Below the pieces are notes generated by a model that had not been told where the DNA came from, did no database searches, and worked only from the letters and a program-made list of their open reading frames with translations. This document shows, one piece after another, positions 15,760-25,044 of a DNA stretch of 64,000 nt. Position 1 is the first letter of the stretch. Each line of letters begins with the position of its first letter. The stretch comes from Rikenellaceae bacterium (GTDB taxonomy: Bacteria; Bacteroidota; Bacteroidia; Bacteroidales; UBA932): NCBI GenBank assembly GCA_900771335.1, contig CAAGNP010000040.1, positions 48,484 through 112,483 on the forward strand. The letters run 5' to 3'. Made by a program: the position numbers and the translations under genes.

Positions 15760-17415
15760 ATGATGAAATTAAGATATCTAGTAGTGGCTGTTGTAATGGC
15801 CACCATCCCATTCACTAACGGTTTTGCACAGTCCAAGGAGTTCAAGGCGGGGAAGAGTCTTGAGGTTCAGAGCAGGATTTTAAGGGTCCTTGATGCTTTT
15901 TATGTAGACTCGACCGATGTGGAGAAACTTGTGAATACAGGGATCAACGCCATGCTCCGTACGCTTGATCCATATACAGAGTTCATCCCTGAAGAGAATG
16001 AGACAGATATCGATATGCTCACTACCGGAAGCTATGGCGGTGTGGGTTCAGTAATCCAGAAAACCCCGGCAGGTGGAATATTAATATCTGAGCCATACGA
16101 GAATACCCCTTCGGCGAAGATGGGTCTCCAGCCTGGAGATACTATTCTGGAGATAGATGGTGTATCTGCACTCGATTTGGAGGTGAGTCAGGCGAGTGAG
16201 AGGATGAAGGGTGAACCGGGATCAGAGTTGAAGCTGAAGGTAAAGAAGGGGAGAAGCGGGCAGATAGAGGATGTGGTCCTTGTCAGAGAAAGGATACATG
16301 TTTCAGATGTAGTGTATTATGGGATGGTGCAGGATACCATCGGTTACATTCAGATAGGCGGTTTTACACTATATGGATCAAGAGATGTCAGGAAGGCATT
16401 TGAGGAGATGAAGGGGAATGGAAAGATGAAGAGGCTTATCCTTGACCTTCGTGGCAATGGTGGCGGCCTTATGAGCGAGGCAGTGGATATTGTGTCGCTG
16501 TTTGTCCCAAAAGGTACTTTGGTGGTCTCTCAAAAGGGTAAAGGACCTGGTATGAATGAGGAGTTCCGTACCACTACAGATCCGATTGACACCGATATCC
16601 CTATAATGGTTCTTGTCAATTCGGGCTCTGCATCGTCGTCAGAGATAGTTGCAGGGGCACTTCAGGATCTTGACAGGGCTGTGATTGCTGGTGTCAGAAC
16701 ATTTGGAAAGGGCCTTGTCCAAAGTATCAGATCTGTAGGCTATGACAATTCACTCAAGCTTACTATCGCGAAATATTATACCCCAAGCGGCAGATGTGTA
16801 CAGGCTATCGATTACTCTAACCGTAATGAGGATGGCAGTGTCGGATATGTGGCTGACTCTTTGAAGAAGGAGTTCAAGACTGCTGCCGGACGCTCTGTAT
16901 ATGATGGTGGTGGTATCACTCCGGATCTCAAAGTGGAGACCGAGTACTATAGCAGACCTATGGTGGCTTTGATATACAGCAACCTTATCAATGAATTCGC
17001 TATCGATTATTTCAAGAAGAACCTTCAGATAGCCCCTGCAGGTGAGTTTTCACTTACAGATGAGGAGTTTGACCAGTTTGTGGCTTTCGCATCTGACAAG
17101 GATTTTGACCACAGGTCAGAGTCTCAAATTGAGATGGAAAGGGTGGTTAAAGCGGCAAAAAGGGAGAATCTCTACGATCTTAATGTGGAGGTTATAGAGA
17201 AACTTCTTGATGAGGTGACACTTACCAAAGAGGAGTTCTTGAGACACCACAAAAAACACATCAAGGAGGCCCTTGAGCAAGAGATATGCACCAAGTACTA
17301 TTTCCAGAGGGGCGGGGCAGAGAACATCCTCCGCTACAATGAGCAGATGCTTAAAGCCATCGAGTTATGGGATGATACCATCCTCCTCCCGCGACAGGAA
17401 AACGGCAAAAATTGA
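15760..17415 (+). CDS. S41-family C-terminal processing peptidase (CtpA-like)
   Basis: Exported serine protease of the tail-specific protease family, 551 residues. It has a signal peptide (MMKLRYLVVAVVMATIPFTNGFAQ), a PDZ domain at about residues 85-170 (GSYGGVGSVIQK, GLQPGDTILEIDG), and the catalytic domain with nucleophile Ser near 293 in NSGSASSSEIVAGAL and general-base Lys near 318 in GVRTFGKGLVQS. It likely trims or degrades proteins in the periplasm. The last residues, PRQENGKN, are encoded by the first REP-like palindrome at 17386, so the C-terminus appears to have been rewritten by insertion of that repeat. Confidence 0.93.
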   Translation: MMKLRYLVVAVVMATIPFTNGFAQSKEFKAGKSLEVQSRILRVLDAFYVDSTDVEKLVNTGINAMLRTLDPYTEFIPEENETDIDMLTTGSYGGVGSVIQKTPAGGILISEPYENTPSAKMGLQPGDTILEIDGVSALDLEVSQASERMKGEPGSELKLKVKKGRSGQIEDVVLVRERIHVSDVVYYGMVQDTIGYIQIGGFTLYGSRDVRKAFEEMKGNGKMKRLILDLRGNGGGLMSEAVDIVSLFVPKGTLVVSQKGKGPGMNEEFRTTTDPIDTDIPIMVLVNSGSASSSEIVAGALQDLDRAVIAGVRTFGKGLVQSIRSVGYDNSLKLTIAKYYTPSGRCVQAIDYSNRNEDGSVGYVADSLKKEFKTAAGRSVYDGGGITPDLKVETEYYSRPMVALIYSNLINEFAIDYFKKNLQIAPAGEFSLTDEEFDQFVAFASDKDFDHRSESQIEMERVVKAAKRENLYDLNVEVIEKLLDEVTLTKEEFLRHHKKHIKEALEQEICTKYYFQRGGAENILRYNEQMLKAIELWDDTILLPRQENGKN

Positions 17416-17474
17416 CGCGGAAGGCCAAAAAATGAGCTCCCGCGACAGGATTTTACAAAATTTTGTCGCGGGAG
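17386..17474. repeat. REP-like palindrome pair overlapping a gene end
   Basis: Two units each start with CTCCCGCGACAGGA (17386-17399 and 17437-17450). The second is a long palindrome: CTCCCGCGACA at 17437-17447 pairs perfectly with TGTCGCGGGAG at 17464-17474. The first unit covers the last codons and stop of the S41 protease gene. The pair lies between convergent genes and could end transcription from both sides. It is a divergent member of the family seen at 4.6, 5.7 and 12.0 kb. Confidence 0.8.
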
Positions 17475-17555
17475 ATTTATGTGAGGCCGGGTAGGCGATA
17501 AGGTCGGTGAGATTTGACAATTGTGTGCCGGCAATCATGTAGGTGTATGACGGCA

Positions 17556-19514
17556 TCAGTTTCTTTGGCGGACTTTACCGCTGCGGTATGCTTCGAGCAG
17601 TTTTTTGAGGTCCTCTACCTGGGCACGGAGCCTTTTACCGTTGTCGGTATCCTTAACCAGCATCCTGTTTGAGACAAATTCCACTACAGATGTGGTGGAG
17701 ATGATGTCTTTGCCCAAAAGGGCGGCCTTTTCTGCTGATTCAAATGGGTGGTGCTGTACCAGTTTGAGCCCGTGTGAGTTGAAGATGAGTGTGTAGCCGG
17801 CGATACCGGTCTCCTCCTGGTATGCTTTGGAGAAGCCTCCATCGATAACCAAAAGTTTTCCATCTGCCTTTATAGGTGTCTCTCCGAGGTTCGCCTTCAC
17901 AGGGATGTGACCGTTGATGATGTGGGTATATTTCCCTGTCACACCAAACTCTTCAAGTATCTTCTCACAGATGTCTTTTCTGTTTTTGAGTGTAGAGTAC
18001 ACACCTTTAGTCTCTTTGTGGGTAGCTTTGTCGGCTATGAAGTATCTCTCGAATGTGGCCATCTTGTCTTTATCAAACTGTGGCGAGTATGGTCCGCACC
18101 ACAAGAACCAGATGAAGTCTTCACCGAATTTCTTCTTGACAGGGTCTTTCTCGTAGAAACCATCCCTTACGATGGCGTCGATCTTGTCGAACAGAGCCTT
18201 GCCCGCATACTCTTCCCCTTGGATTTTGACACTCTTGAAAGAGCCGTCTTCATTCATGAGCATTGAGCCGTGGTATAGGAGATTGCCGTTTCTTACCAGG
18301 TACAGGGAGCCTTTGGTGTAGAGACAGTTGATATGTTTTCTGAGTTTTTCGTTCGCTTTGAAGCTGGCTACCAGTTTTTTTACCACATCCTGCTCCTCTT
18401 CTGTCAGCTTGTATGGTGAGACGGGGTCAATAGTGGGCAGATAGGTGTCTTTAAGTGGGTAGTCGATGCCGTTCAGCTCTACTGTACCACGTGTGAAGTC
18501 TATCTTGTGGAGCAGGTTTCTCCCCTTCATGTCGAACTCTTCGCGGGAGTTGATAATCTCGCTCTCGAGTTTGAACTGGATGATGGTGATGGCCTTGTGC
18601 ATCTTCGCAATCAGGTTCTCCTCCTTGGATGTGATGTTAGGATTGTCCCCGATTTTTGGTTTGAAATATTTGCAGGGGTCATTGCCATACACCTCCATCG
18701 CAAATGTAGCGAGTGGGAGGAGGTTGATTCCGTACCCCTCCTCTATAGCCTCAAGATTGGCATATCTCAGGCTGATACGGAGTGCGTTTGCTATACATGC
18801 CGCACTTCCTGCAGCGGCACCCATCCATACCAGGTCGTGGTTTCCCCATTGGATATCACAGTTGTGGTACTCGCAGATGGTGTCCATAATAAGATGGGCA
18901 GCGGGGCCTCTGTCGTAGATGTCTCCGATGATATGGAGGGAGTCTATGGTGAGGCGGTGGATCACTTTGGAGATGGCTATGATAAAGTGGTCTGCACATC
19001 CGGTCTCGATGATAGAGTCGAGGATGGCCGCTATATATTTCTGTTTGTCAGGCTGTGATGACGACTCGTGAAGCAACTCCTGGATGATGTATGAGTACTC
19101 TGTCGGGAGTGCTTTTCTAACTTTTGAACGGGTATATTTTGACGACACCGCTTCAAGTATCTTGACTACCTGTACGAGGGTGATGGTGTACCAGTCGTTG
19201 ATATTGTCACCCTCCCTCTCTTTTACCTGTTTCAGTTTGCTCTCAGGGTAGTAGATTAGGGCACAAAGCTCTTTTTTCTCGTTTTCCCTGATGGTGTGGC
19301 CGAATACCTCCTCCACTTTGATTTTGATTACACCTGAGGCGTTTTTCAGAATGTGCTGGAATGCATCATATTCGCCGTGCAGGTCGGTCAGGAAGTGCTC
19401 TGTCCCTTTTGGAAGGTTGAGGATGGCCTCCAGGTTTATAATCTCAGTGCTCGCCGACTGGATGGTCGGGAACGATCTTGAAAGGAGTTCCAGATACTTG
19501 ATGTCGTCTTTCAT
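17556..19514 (-). CDS. fbp: Class III fructose-1,6-bisphosphatase
   Basis: Gluconeogenic phosphatase of the Firmicutes/Bacteroidetes class III type, which has a calcineurin-like metallophosphoesterase core. Seen: FLTDLHGEYDAFQHIL, IGDIYDRGPAAHLIMD, QWGNHDLVWMGAA and INGHIPVKANLGETP. With the ATG at 19514 (MKDDIKYLELLSRSFPT) it has 652 residues, as expected for this class; the open frame extends to 19562 but would overlap ctlX. It is the last gene of the rocD-ctlX-fbp run, 4 bases after ctlX, linking amino acid breakdown with sugar synthesis. Confidence 0.95.
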   Translation of the reverse strand: MKDDIKYLELLSRSFPTIQSASTEIINLEAILNLPKGTEHFLTDLHGEYDAFQHILKNASGVIKIKVEEVFGHTIRENEKKELCALIYYPESKLKQVKEREGDNINDWYTITLVQVVKILEAVSSKYTRSKVRKALPTEYSYIIQELLHESSSQPDKQKYIAAILDSIIETGCADHFIIAISKVIHRLTIDSLHIIGDIYDRGPAAHLIMDTICEYHNCDIQWGNHDLVWMGAAAGSAACIANALRISLRYANLEAIEEGYGINLLPLATFAMEVYGNDPCKYFKPKIGDNPNITSKEENLIAKMHKAITIIQFKLESEIINSREEFDMKGRNLLHKIDFTRGTVELNGIDYPLKDTYLPTIDPVSPYKLTEEEQDVVKKLVASFKANEKLRKHINCLYTKGSLYLVRNGNLLYHGSMLMNEDGSFKSVKIQGEEYAGKALFDKIDAIVRDGFYEKDPVKKKFGEDFIWFLWCGPYSPQFDKDKMATFERYFIADKATHKETKGVYSTLKNRKDICEKILEEFGVTGKYTHIINGHIPVKANLGETPIKADGKLLVIDGGFSKAYQEETGIAGYTLIFNSHGLKLVQHHPFESAEKAALLGKDIISTTSVVEFVSNRMLVKDTDNGKRLRAQVEDLKKLLEAYRSGKVRQRN

Positions 19515-19518
19515 GTCT

Positions 19519-20421
19519 TTAGAATATTTCTGCCAACATACATCTTGCAGATCCACCTCCATTGGTCTCGATGGTCTCGAGCTGTGGTGACAGCAGTCTG
19601 TATGTTTTACTTAATTCTCTGTTTTGTTCCGGTGTGAGGCTTTTGCGTGCTGTAGCAGACATCACAAGGAGTTTTTTCCCCTCTGTGCTGCGGAGCTCAA
19701 GCATATTTCCGGCGAATTGGCCCATTTGCCCGAGGGTGATCTCGAGGACTTTCTTCCCGGTCTTCTCGAGTGAAGCGACCACTCTCTCCCTTTCGGAGGC
19801 GTCGGCTATCGATTCGAGACAGACGATGGCGTATGCGGTACCCACTGCCATCATCACATTGGTATGGTAGATTTGCTGTCCGTTCTGGTCTACAGCTTCA
19901 AATACTACAGGGGTATAACCGAGTTCTTTGCAGAAATCGTCCAACACCTTGTCGCAAGTGCGTGGCGAACGGCAGGCGTATACGATTTTGTTCTCCCTGT
20001 CAAGGATCATGCTCCCTGTCCCTTCAAGGAACAGCCCCTCCTCTTCGTAGTGGGTAAGGTCGACAGTTCTGGTCACTTTGAAACTTTTCCTGATGATTTG
20101 GAGGAAGTGCTCTTTCCTCTCCTCCCTCCGATTAGGGGCAGCCATAGGGTAGAGTACCAGTGTCCCGTCTTCGTGGGTAGTGAACCAGTTGTTGGGGAAT
20201 ATTGAATCGGGCGTGCGGGGCTCCAATGTGTCCTCCGCTAACGCAATATTGACTCCGTTTGCACGCAATAGGGTAGTGTATGCCAGAAATTCTCTCAGTG
20301 CCGATTCCTGTACGGCACGGCCAAATCCATCTTTTTTTTGGAAAGCGTTGCTTTCAGCTGTCTGCGGGTTGAATCCGAACCTCGCAGGTTTAACCATAAA
20401 TACGGTAGAAGTTGTCTGCAT
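19519..20421 (-). CDS. ctlX: Amidinotransferase/dihydrolase family protein, CtlX-like
   Basis: Member of the guanidino-group modifying fold (arginine deiminase/amidinotransferase family). In the 300-residue protein, MVKPARFGFNPQTAESNAFQ and IFPNNWFTTHEDG are CtlX-type signatures. Catalytic residues appear as the His in QIYHTNVMMAVG and Cys294 in GGGSARCMLAEIF at the very C-terminus. CtlX is linked to citrulline utilisation, and the overlap-close neighbour rocD (one base upstream) uses ornithine, so the pair probably converts citrulline or arginine to ornithine and onward. The ATG at 20421 avoids overlap with rocD. Confidence 0.88.
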   Translation of the reverse strand: MQTTSTVFMVKPARFGFNPQTAESNAFQKKDGFGRAVQESALREFLAYTTLLRANGVNIALAEDTLEPRTPDSIFPNNWFTTHEDGTLVLYPMAAPNRREERKEHFLQIIRKSFKVTRTVDLTHYEEEGLFLEGTGSMILDRENKIVYACRSPRTCDKVLDDFCKELGYTPVVFEAVDQNGQQIYHTNVMMAVGTAYAIVCLESIADASERERVVASLEKTGKKVLEITLGQMGQFAGNMLELRSTEGKKLLVMSATARKSLTPEQNRELSKTYRLLSPQLETIETNGGGSARCMLAEIF

Positions 20422-20422
20422 A

Positions 20423-21652
20423 TTAGATAATCTCTTCAAATGCTTTTTTGATTATTGCAATGGCTTCTCTCAGCTCCTGTTCGTTGATGACCAATGGTGG
20501 AGCGAAGCGGATAATGTGTTTGTGGGTTGGCTTCGCAATAAGACCCATTTCTGCCATTTTCAAGCAGATATCCCAAGCCTCCACTCCGTTGGTGGGTTCG
20601 GTAACCACTGCGTTGAGGAGACCTTTGCCCCTTACATATTTGAAAAGTGGTGATTTGATCTTCGATATCTCTTCGCGGAAGATCTTTCCGAGGCGTTCAG
20701 CATTTTCGGTAAGTTTCTCCTCTTTTACCACCTGAAGTGCCGCCATTGCCACTTTGGCTGCAAGTGGGAATCCACCGAATGTAGATCCGTGCTCGCCAGG
20801 TTTGATGGTGAGCATGATCTCGTCATCCGCAAGGACTGCCGATACGGGGAGGACGCCGCCTGAGAGGGCTTTGCCGATGATTACCATATCGGGGCGGATC
20901 CCTTCGTGGTCGCTGCAAAGCATGCGCCCTGTACGGGCAATGCCTGTCTGCACTTCGTCTGCCACGAACAATACATTGTGCTTTTTGCACAAGTCGTAGC
21001 AAGTTTTGAGGTAGCCGTCATCCGGAACGTATACACCTGCTTCACCCTGGATAGGCTCAAGCATAAGTGCTGCCACTTTATCCCCTTTCTCCTCGAGAAC
21101 CTGTTCAAGAGCTTTAGGATCGTTGTATGGGATGGTTACAAATCCCGGGGTGAATGGTCCGTACTGTGAGTAGCTGTCGGGATCGGTAGAGATCGATACG
21201 ATGGTGATGGTGCGGCCGTGGAAGTTTCCGTCGCAAGTAATGATCAGGGCTTCATTTTCAGGAATCCCTTTACGGATATATCCCCATCTGCGGGCAAGCT
21301 TGAGAGCTGTTTCTACAGCCTCTGCACCCGAGTTCATAGGGAGGAGCTTGTCGTATCCGAAAAATTCAGTGGCAAACTTCTCGTATGGGCCCAGACAGTC
21401 GTTGTAGAAAGCCCTTGATGTGAGACAAAGATCGTGTGCCTGATCGCATAGGGCCTGCACAATTTTAGGATGGCAGTGTCCCTGGTTTACAGCAGAATAT
21501 GCAGAGAGGAAGTCGAAGTACCTTTTGCCGTCCACATCCCAAACATAAATACCTTTACCTTTGGACAGGACTACGGGTAGCGGATGATAGTTGTGTGCCC
21601 CGTATTTGTCTTCAAGATCCATATACGATTGTGCCTTGGGTGATATATTCAT
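20423..21652 (-). CDS. rocD: Ornithine--oxo-acid transaminase
   Basis: PLP-dependent class III aminotransferase that turns ornithine into glutamate-5-semialdehyde. The 409-residue protein starts with the RocD-type YGAHNYHPLPVVLSKGKG and YVWDVDGKRYFDFLSAYSAVNQGH. The pyridoxal-binding lysine is in VIIGKALSGGVLPVSA, preceded by FVADEVQTGIARTG. First gene of the operon with ctlX and fbp; a TAnnTTTG element lies 30 bases upstream. The YfcC-family carrier at 27.9 kb could import the substrate, but this is inference. Confidence 0.95.
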   Translation of the reverse strand: MNISPKAQSYMDLEDKYGAHNYHPLPVVLSKGKGIYVWDVDGKRYFDFLSAYSAVNQGHCHPKIVQALCDQAHDLCLTSRAFYNDCLGPYEKFATEFFGYDKLLPMNSGAEAVETALKLARRWGYIRKGIPENEALIITCDGNFHGRTITIVSISTDPDSYSQYGPFTPGFVTIPYNDPKALEQVLEEKGDKVAALMLEPIQGEAGVYVPDDGYLKTCYDLCKKHNVLFVADEVQTGIARTGRMLCSDHEGIRPDMVIIGKALSGGVLPVSAVLADDEIMLTIKPGEHGSTFGGFPLAAKVAMAALQVVKEEKLTENAERLGKIFREEISKIKSPLFKYVRGKGLLNAVVTEPTNGVEAWDICLKMAEMGLIAKPTHKHIIRFAPPLVINEQELREAIAIIKKAFEEII

Positions 21653-21682
21653 AGCAATTTGTTTTTAAGTTCGTAATTCACA

Positions 21683-21690
21683 CAAAGATA
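21683..21690 (-). promoter_or_regulatory. Putative -7 promoter element of rocD-ctlX-fbp
   Basis: Minus strand reads TATCTTTG, 30 bases upstream of the rocD start, in a 90-base divergent spacer shared with the outer-membrane cassette. Confidence 0.5.
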
Positions 21691-21714
21691 ATAAAAAAAT
21701 TCGCTTAATATTTT

Positions 21715-21722
21715 TACTTTTG
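21715..21722 (+). promoter_or_regulatory. Putative -7 promoter element of cassette 1
   Basis: TACTTTTG fits TAnnTTTG, 20 bases upstream of the ATG at 21743. It excludes the GTG at 21722, which lies inside it, as the real start. No convincing -33 element was seen. Confidence 0.5.
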
Positions 21723-21742
21723 TGCCTAATAATTTTACGCAC

Positions 21743-22372
21743 ATGCTTAAAAGGGTTTTATCAACAATTGTTTCCATCTTTGCCCTGACTACACTTACGG
21801 CACAGGATTTTCCATCCAATGCCCTCATTTTTAGAGGTAAGGTGGCTTCATCATATCCCTACATAAGATACGATGGTACTTATTACGCCTACGGCACGGA
21901 ATATAAGGAGGGTGTTCTCAAATACAATCACAAGCTTTATGAAGGGGTCTACCTCAACTACAATGCCCATAAAGGGGAGATGTGTGTGGACAATGGAAAA
22001 GGGATGCAGCAGATAGCCCTGAATGACGATTTTTTCGAGTATTGTGAATTTGACGGTAAAAAATTTGTCTATCTCAGGGGTGTGGAGGAGCTGGAAGATG
22101 GCTATTATCAGGTGCTTTTCGAAAATGACGAGGCTGTCCTTTACAAGAGGATCATCAAGCATTTCGAGGCGAGGGATGTGAACAAGGAGTTTCTGTCCAG
22201 AATATCGTATCACTTCTTCAAGGGGGGTGAATACAGGCAGATAAAGAACAAGTACCAGATATTCAAGTTCTATCCTGAGCACAAGAAGATGAGATACAAG
22301 GAGCTTGGTACCCTGGAGGGGGATCTGGTGGTGATTCTGAATAAAATTTACAATCAGGGAGGTGTGAGATGA
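21743..22372 (+). CDS. Small secreted protein of unknown function, cassette 1 gene A
   Basis: 209-residue protein with a signal peptide (MLKRVLSTIVSIFALTTLTAQ) and no recognised domain. It is rich in Lys, Glu and aromatic residues. The mature part contains FRGKVASSYPYIRYDGTYYAYGTEYKEG, mirrored in the paralogue at 29469 (YRGKIEKHYSFKYKGTYFAYQEEYVEG), so the two are homologues. The reading frame is open from a GTG at 21722 but that codon lies within the promoter; the ATG at 21743 starts the signal peptide. Its stop overlaps the receptor start in ATGA, indicating translational coupling. A role as a periplasmic or surface accessory to the receptor is inferred from position only. Confidence 0.8.
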   Translation: MLKRVLSTIVSIFALTTLTAQDFPSNALIFRGKVASSYPYIRYDGTYYAYGTEYKEGVLKYNHKLYEGVYLNYNAHKGEMCVDNGKGMQQIALNDDFFEYCEFDGKKFVYLRGVEELEDGYYQVLFENDEAVLYKRIIKHFEARDVNKEFLSRISYHFFKGGEYRQIKNKYQIFKFYPEHKKMRYKELGTLEGDLVVILNKIYNQGGVR

Positions 22373-25044
22373 GAAGGGTTGTTCTGACGACAATATTGGC
22401 TATTGTCTTGTCTTGCCCCCTTTTCGGGCAAGGCGGCAAGATAAATCTCTATAGGGCATCGATGGACTCTGTGGTGAGGATGATGGAGCGTAGAGGATAT
22501 GGTGAGATATACTTTGTCGAAGATACGGCCAAGCGCCCACGCTTCACATTTGAGTGCACTGAGGCCGATTTTCTGAAAGTGGTACAGTCGGAGATCTACA
22601 AGGCCGGTTACTCCATATCCAAATATGGAGAGGATATCTTTATCCTCAAAGGTGCCGGTATCGCCACATCCCTACCTTTCTCCTATTTTGGAGGGAAGGG
22701 GAGACCGGAAGAGCAGAGCGGGGAGGCCATTATGGATGCACTCAGTCAGGGGAATCAGGTGGCTACTTTCCAGAACAAAGTTTATGAGATAGGACGCAAG
22801 GACAGAGTCTCAAAAGATCCTATCTATCTGAGTGGAGTGGTGAAAGATGTGAAGACAGGTGAGCCTATTATGGGTGTCTCTGTCTATAACGAAGAGAACA
22901 AATCGTATGCATCTACCGATGAATACGGATTCTACAAAATTCTCCTCCCTCCGGGAGAGCATAAAGTGAAACTGAGTGGCTTCTCGCTTGAGGATGTGGC
23001 ACTCAATGTGGAGATTTATGAGTCTGGAGAGCTGGATGTGATGATGTCCGAGAAGGTTCTCTCCCTAAAAGGTGCAATGGTCTCTGCAGAGACTGTAGAC
23101 AACAGGAAGAGCAATAAGATGGGTGTGGAACTCATCAGAATATCGAGGGTAAAACAGGTTCCGACAGTCTTCGGTGAAGCCGACGTCCTGAAGATAGTCC
23201 TCACTTTGCCAGGTGTCAAATCTGTAGGGGAGGCCTCCAACGGCTTTAATGTCAGGGGTGGTGCAGTGGACCAGAACCTTATCCTCTTCAATGAGGGTAC
23301 GATCTATAACCCGTCGCACCTGTTTGGCCTCTTCTCCGCATTCAATCCAGACGTTGTGAGCGATCTGGAGCTCTACAAAAGCTCCATCCCTGCGCAATAT
23401 GGTGGCAGAATATCTTCTGTCCTGGAGATCCGTGGTCGTGAAGGTAACAGCAAGGAGTTTACCGGATCGGCAGGTATCGGTCTCCTCACTACGCACGCCC
23501 ATGTGGAGGGTCCAATATCCCCATCCACCACATTTATCCTGGGTGGCAGAACCACATACTCGAATTGGATACTCAATCTCCTTCCTGAGGAAAGCAACTA
23601 TGCAAACGGAAAGGCCAATTTCTATGATATCAATGGTGCTGTAACCCAGAAAATAGGGAGGAAGAACACGTTGACAGCTTCTGCCTACTACTCACAGGAT
23701 GGTTTTGAATTCGGAGTGGATGCCCAAAAGCACAGATACAACAACCTCAACGCCTCACTCAAATGGAGATCTATCTTCAGTGATGAGCACCAGATGGTGG
23801 CATCGGTCGGATATGACCGTTACGGTTATGATTCCTACACCGGCATTATGGAAACGGAGGGTAATCCTTTCGGATCGGTAATGAGATTCGGTATAGACCA
23901 GGGCTTCGCCAAAGTCCACTTCCAGACCAATCTCTCTTCTGACCATAAGTTGAGCTACGGATTGAATACAATATTCTACAATGTGAACCCCGGATGTATC
24001 GAACCAACAGCACCCGATTCATCATACGTGACCCCACATTATCTGGATATTGATCAAGGTATCGAGACAGCTTTGTATGTGTCGGACACTTGGGATATTA
24101 CAGACAGGTTCTCTACAGACTTGGGTATCAGATATTCATCTTTCTTCGCTCTGAAGCCGTTCAAGTATTATGGCGGACCTGAATTCAGGGTGTCAGGAAA
24201 ATACCTCATCAACGATATTTTCACCGTCAAAGGTGGTTTCAACAGTATGAGGCAGTATATCCACATGCTCTCGAATACATCGACCGCATCACCTACCGAC
24301 ACATGGAAACTGAGTGATGAGAATATCAAACCTCAGTCGGGATGGCAAGCTGCTGCTGCACTATATGCAAATCTCTTCGAAAATCAGGTGGAGGCCTCTT
24401 TTGAAGCCTATTACAAGAGGATGAAGAACTATCTTGATTATTCAGATGGAGCTGTACTGACCATGAATCCAAATATCTCCGATGATGTGGTCCCTGTATT
24501 TGGAAAAGCATGGGGTCTGGAGTTTATGATGAAGAAGCCACTTGGCAAACTGAATGGTTGGCTGAGCTACACATACTCACGCACACATCTGAAGGAGATG
24601 GAAGACAGGGGCAACCAGAGTATCAACAGGGGTGAGTGGTATCCGGCCATTTATGACAAACCTCACGATATCAAGCTGGTAGGTAACTATAAATTTACCC
24701 ACAGGTTCAGCCTTTCGCTCAATCTCGACTACTCTACCGGAAGACCTATCACGGTACCTGTCTCTACCTACTATTATGGTGGTGCTATGAGACTTGAGTA
24801 TTCGGACAGGAACACATACAGAATCCCCGATTATTTCAGGATGGATGCAGCCATAAACATTGAGCCGAGCCACTATCTGAAGAAGTTGACACACTTCTCC
24901 ATCACATTGGGTGTTTACAATGTGACTGGTAGAAAGAACGCTTATTCGGTCTTCTTCCAGACAGAGGGGGATCAGATTATAGGCAAGAAGCTGACAATAT
25001 ACGGCTGCCAGATACCATATATCAACATTAACATGAAATTCTAA
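22369..25044 (+). CDS. TonB-dependent outer-membrane receptor, cassette 1 gene B
   Basis: 891-residue outer-membrane transporter. In order: a signal peptide (to about residue 20), an STN-like N-terminal signalling fold (about 25-95), a carboxypeptidase-regulatory-like domain (YLSGVVKDVKTGEPIMGVSVYNEENKSY, about 155-235), a plug domain (GEADVLKIVLTLPGVKSVGEAS, then NGFNVRGGAVDQNLILFNEG), and a beta-barrel ending in the terminal aromatic NMKF. There is no SusD partner next to it; a DUF4249-like lipoprotein follows instead, overlapping by one base. It is clearly paralogous to the receptor at 30164, sharing long identical stretches such as YNPSHLFGLFSAFNPDVV. The STN-like part suggests it may also signal, but no sigma/anti-sigma pair is present in the window. 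Substrate unknown. Confidence 0.93.
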   Translation: MRRVVLTTILAIVLSCPLFGQGGKINLYRASMDSVVRMMERRGYGEIYFVEDTAKRPRFTFECTEADFLKVVQSEIYKAGYSISKYGEDIFILKGAGIATSLPFSYFGGKGRPEEQSGEAIMDALSQGNQVATFQNKVYEIGRKDRVSKDPIYLSGVVKDVKTGEPIMGVSVYNEENKSYASTDEYGFYKILLPPGEHKVKLSGFSLEDVALNVEIYESGELDVMMSEKVLSLKGAMVSAETVDNRKSNKMGVELIRISRVKQVPTVFGEADVLKIVLTLPGVKSVGEASNGFNVRGGAVDQNLILFNEGTIYNPSHLFGLFSAFNPDVVSDLELYKSSIPAQYGGRISSVLEIRGREGNSKEFTGSAGIGLLTTHAHVEGPISPSTTFILGGRTTYSNWILNLLPEESNYANGKANFYDINGAVTQKIGRKNTLTASAYYSQDGFEFGVDAQKHRYNNLNASLKWRSIFSDEHQMVASVGYDRYGYDSYTGIMETEGNPFGSVMRFGIDQGFAKVHFQTNLSSDHKLSYGLNTIFYNVNPGCIEPTAPDSSYVTPHYLDIDQGIETALYVSDTWDITDRFSTDLGIRYSSFFALKPFKYYGGPEFRVSGKYLINDIFTVKGGFNSMRQYIHMLSNTSTASPTDTWKLSDENIKPQSGWQAAAALYANLFENQVEASFEAYYKRMKNYLDYSDGAVLTMNPNISDDVVPVFGKAWGLEFMMKKPLGKLNGWLSYTYSRTHLKEMEDRGNQSINRGEWYPAIYDKPHDIKLVGNYKFTHRFSLSLNLDYSTGRPITVPVSTYYYGGAMRLEYSDRNTYRIPDYFRMDAAINIEPSHYLKKLTHFSITLGVYNVTGRKNAYSVFFQTEGDQIIGKKLTIYGCQIPYININMKF

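Noticed and set aside
17556..19514. Class I or GlpX-type fructose bisphosphatase
   Set aside because: Length near 650 and metallophosphoesterase motifs (GDIYDRG, GNHD) show it is class III.
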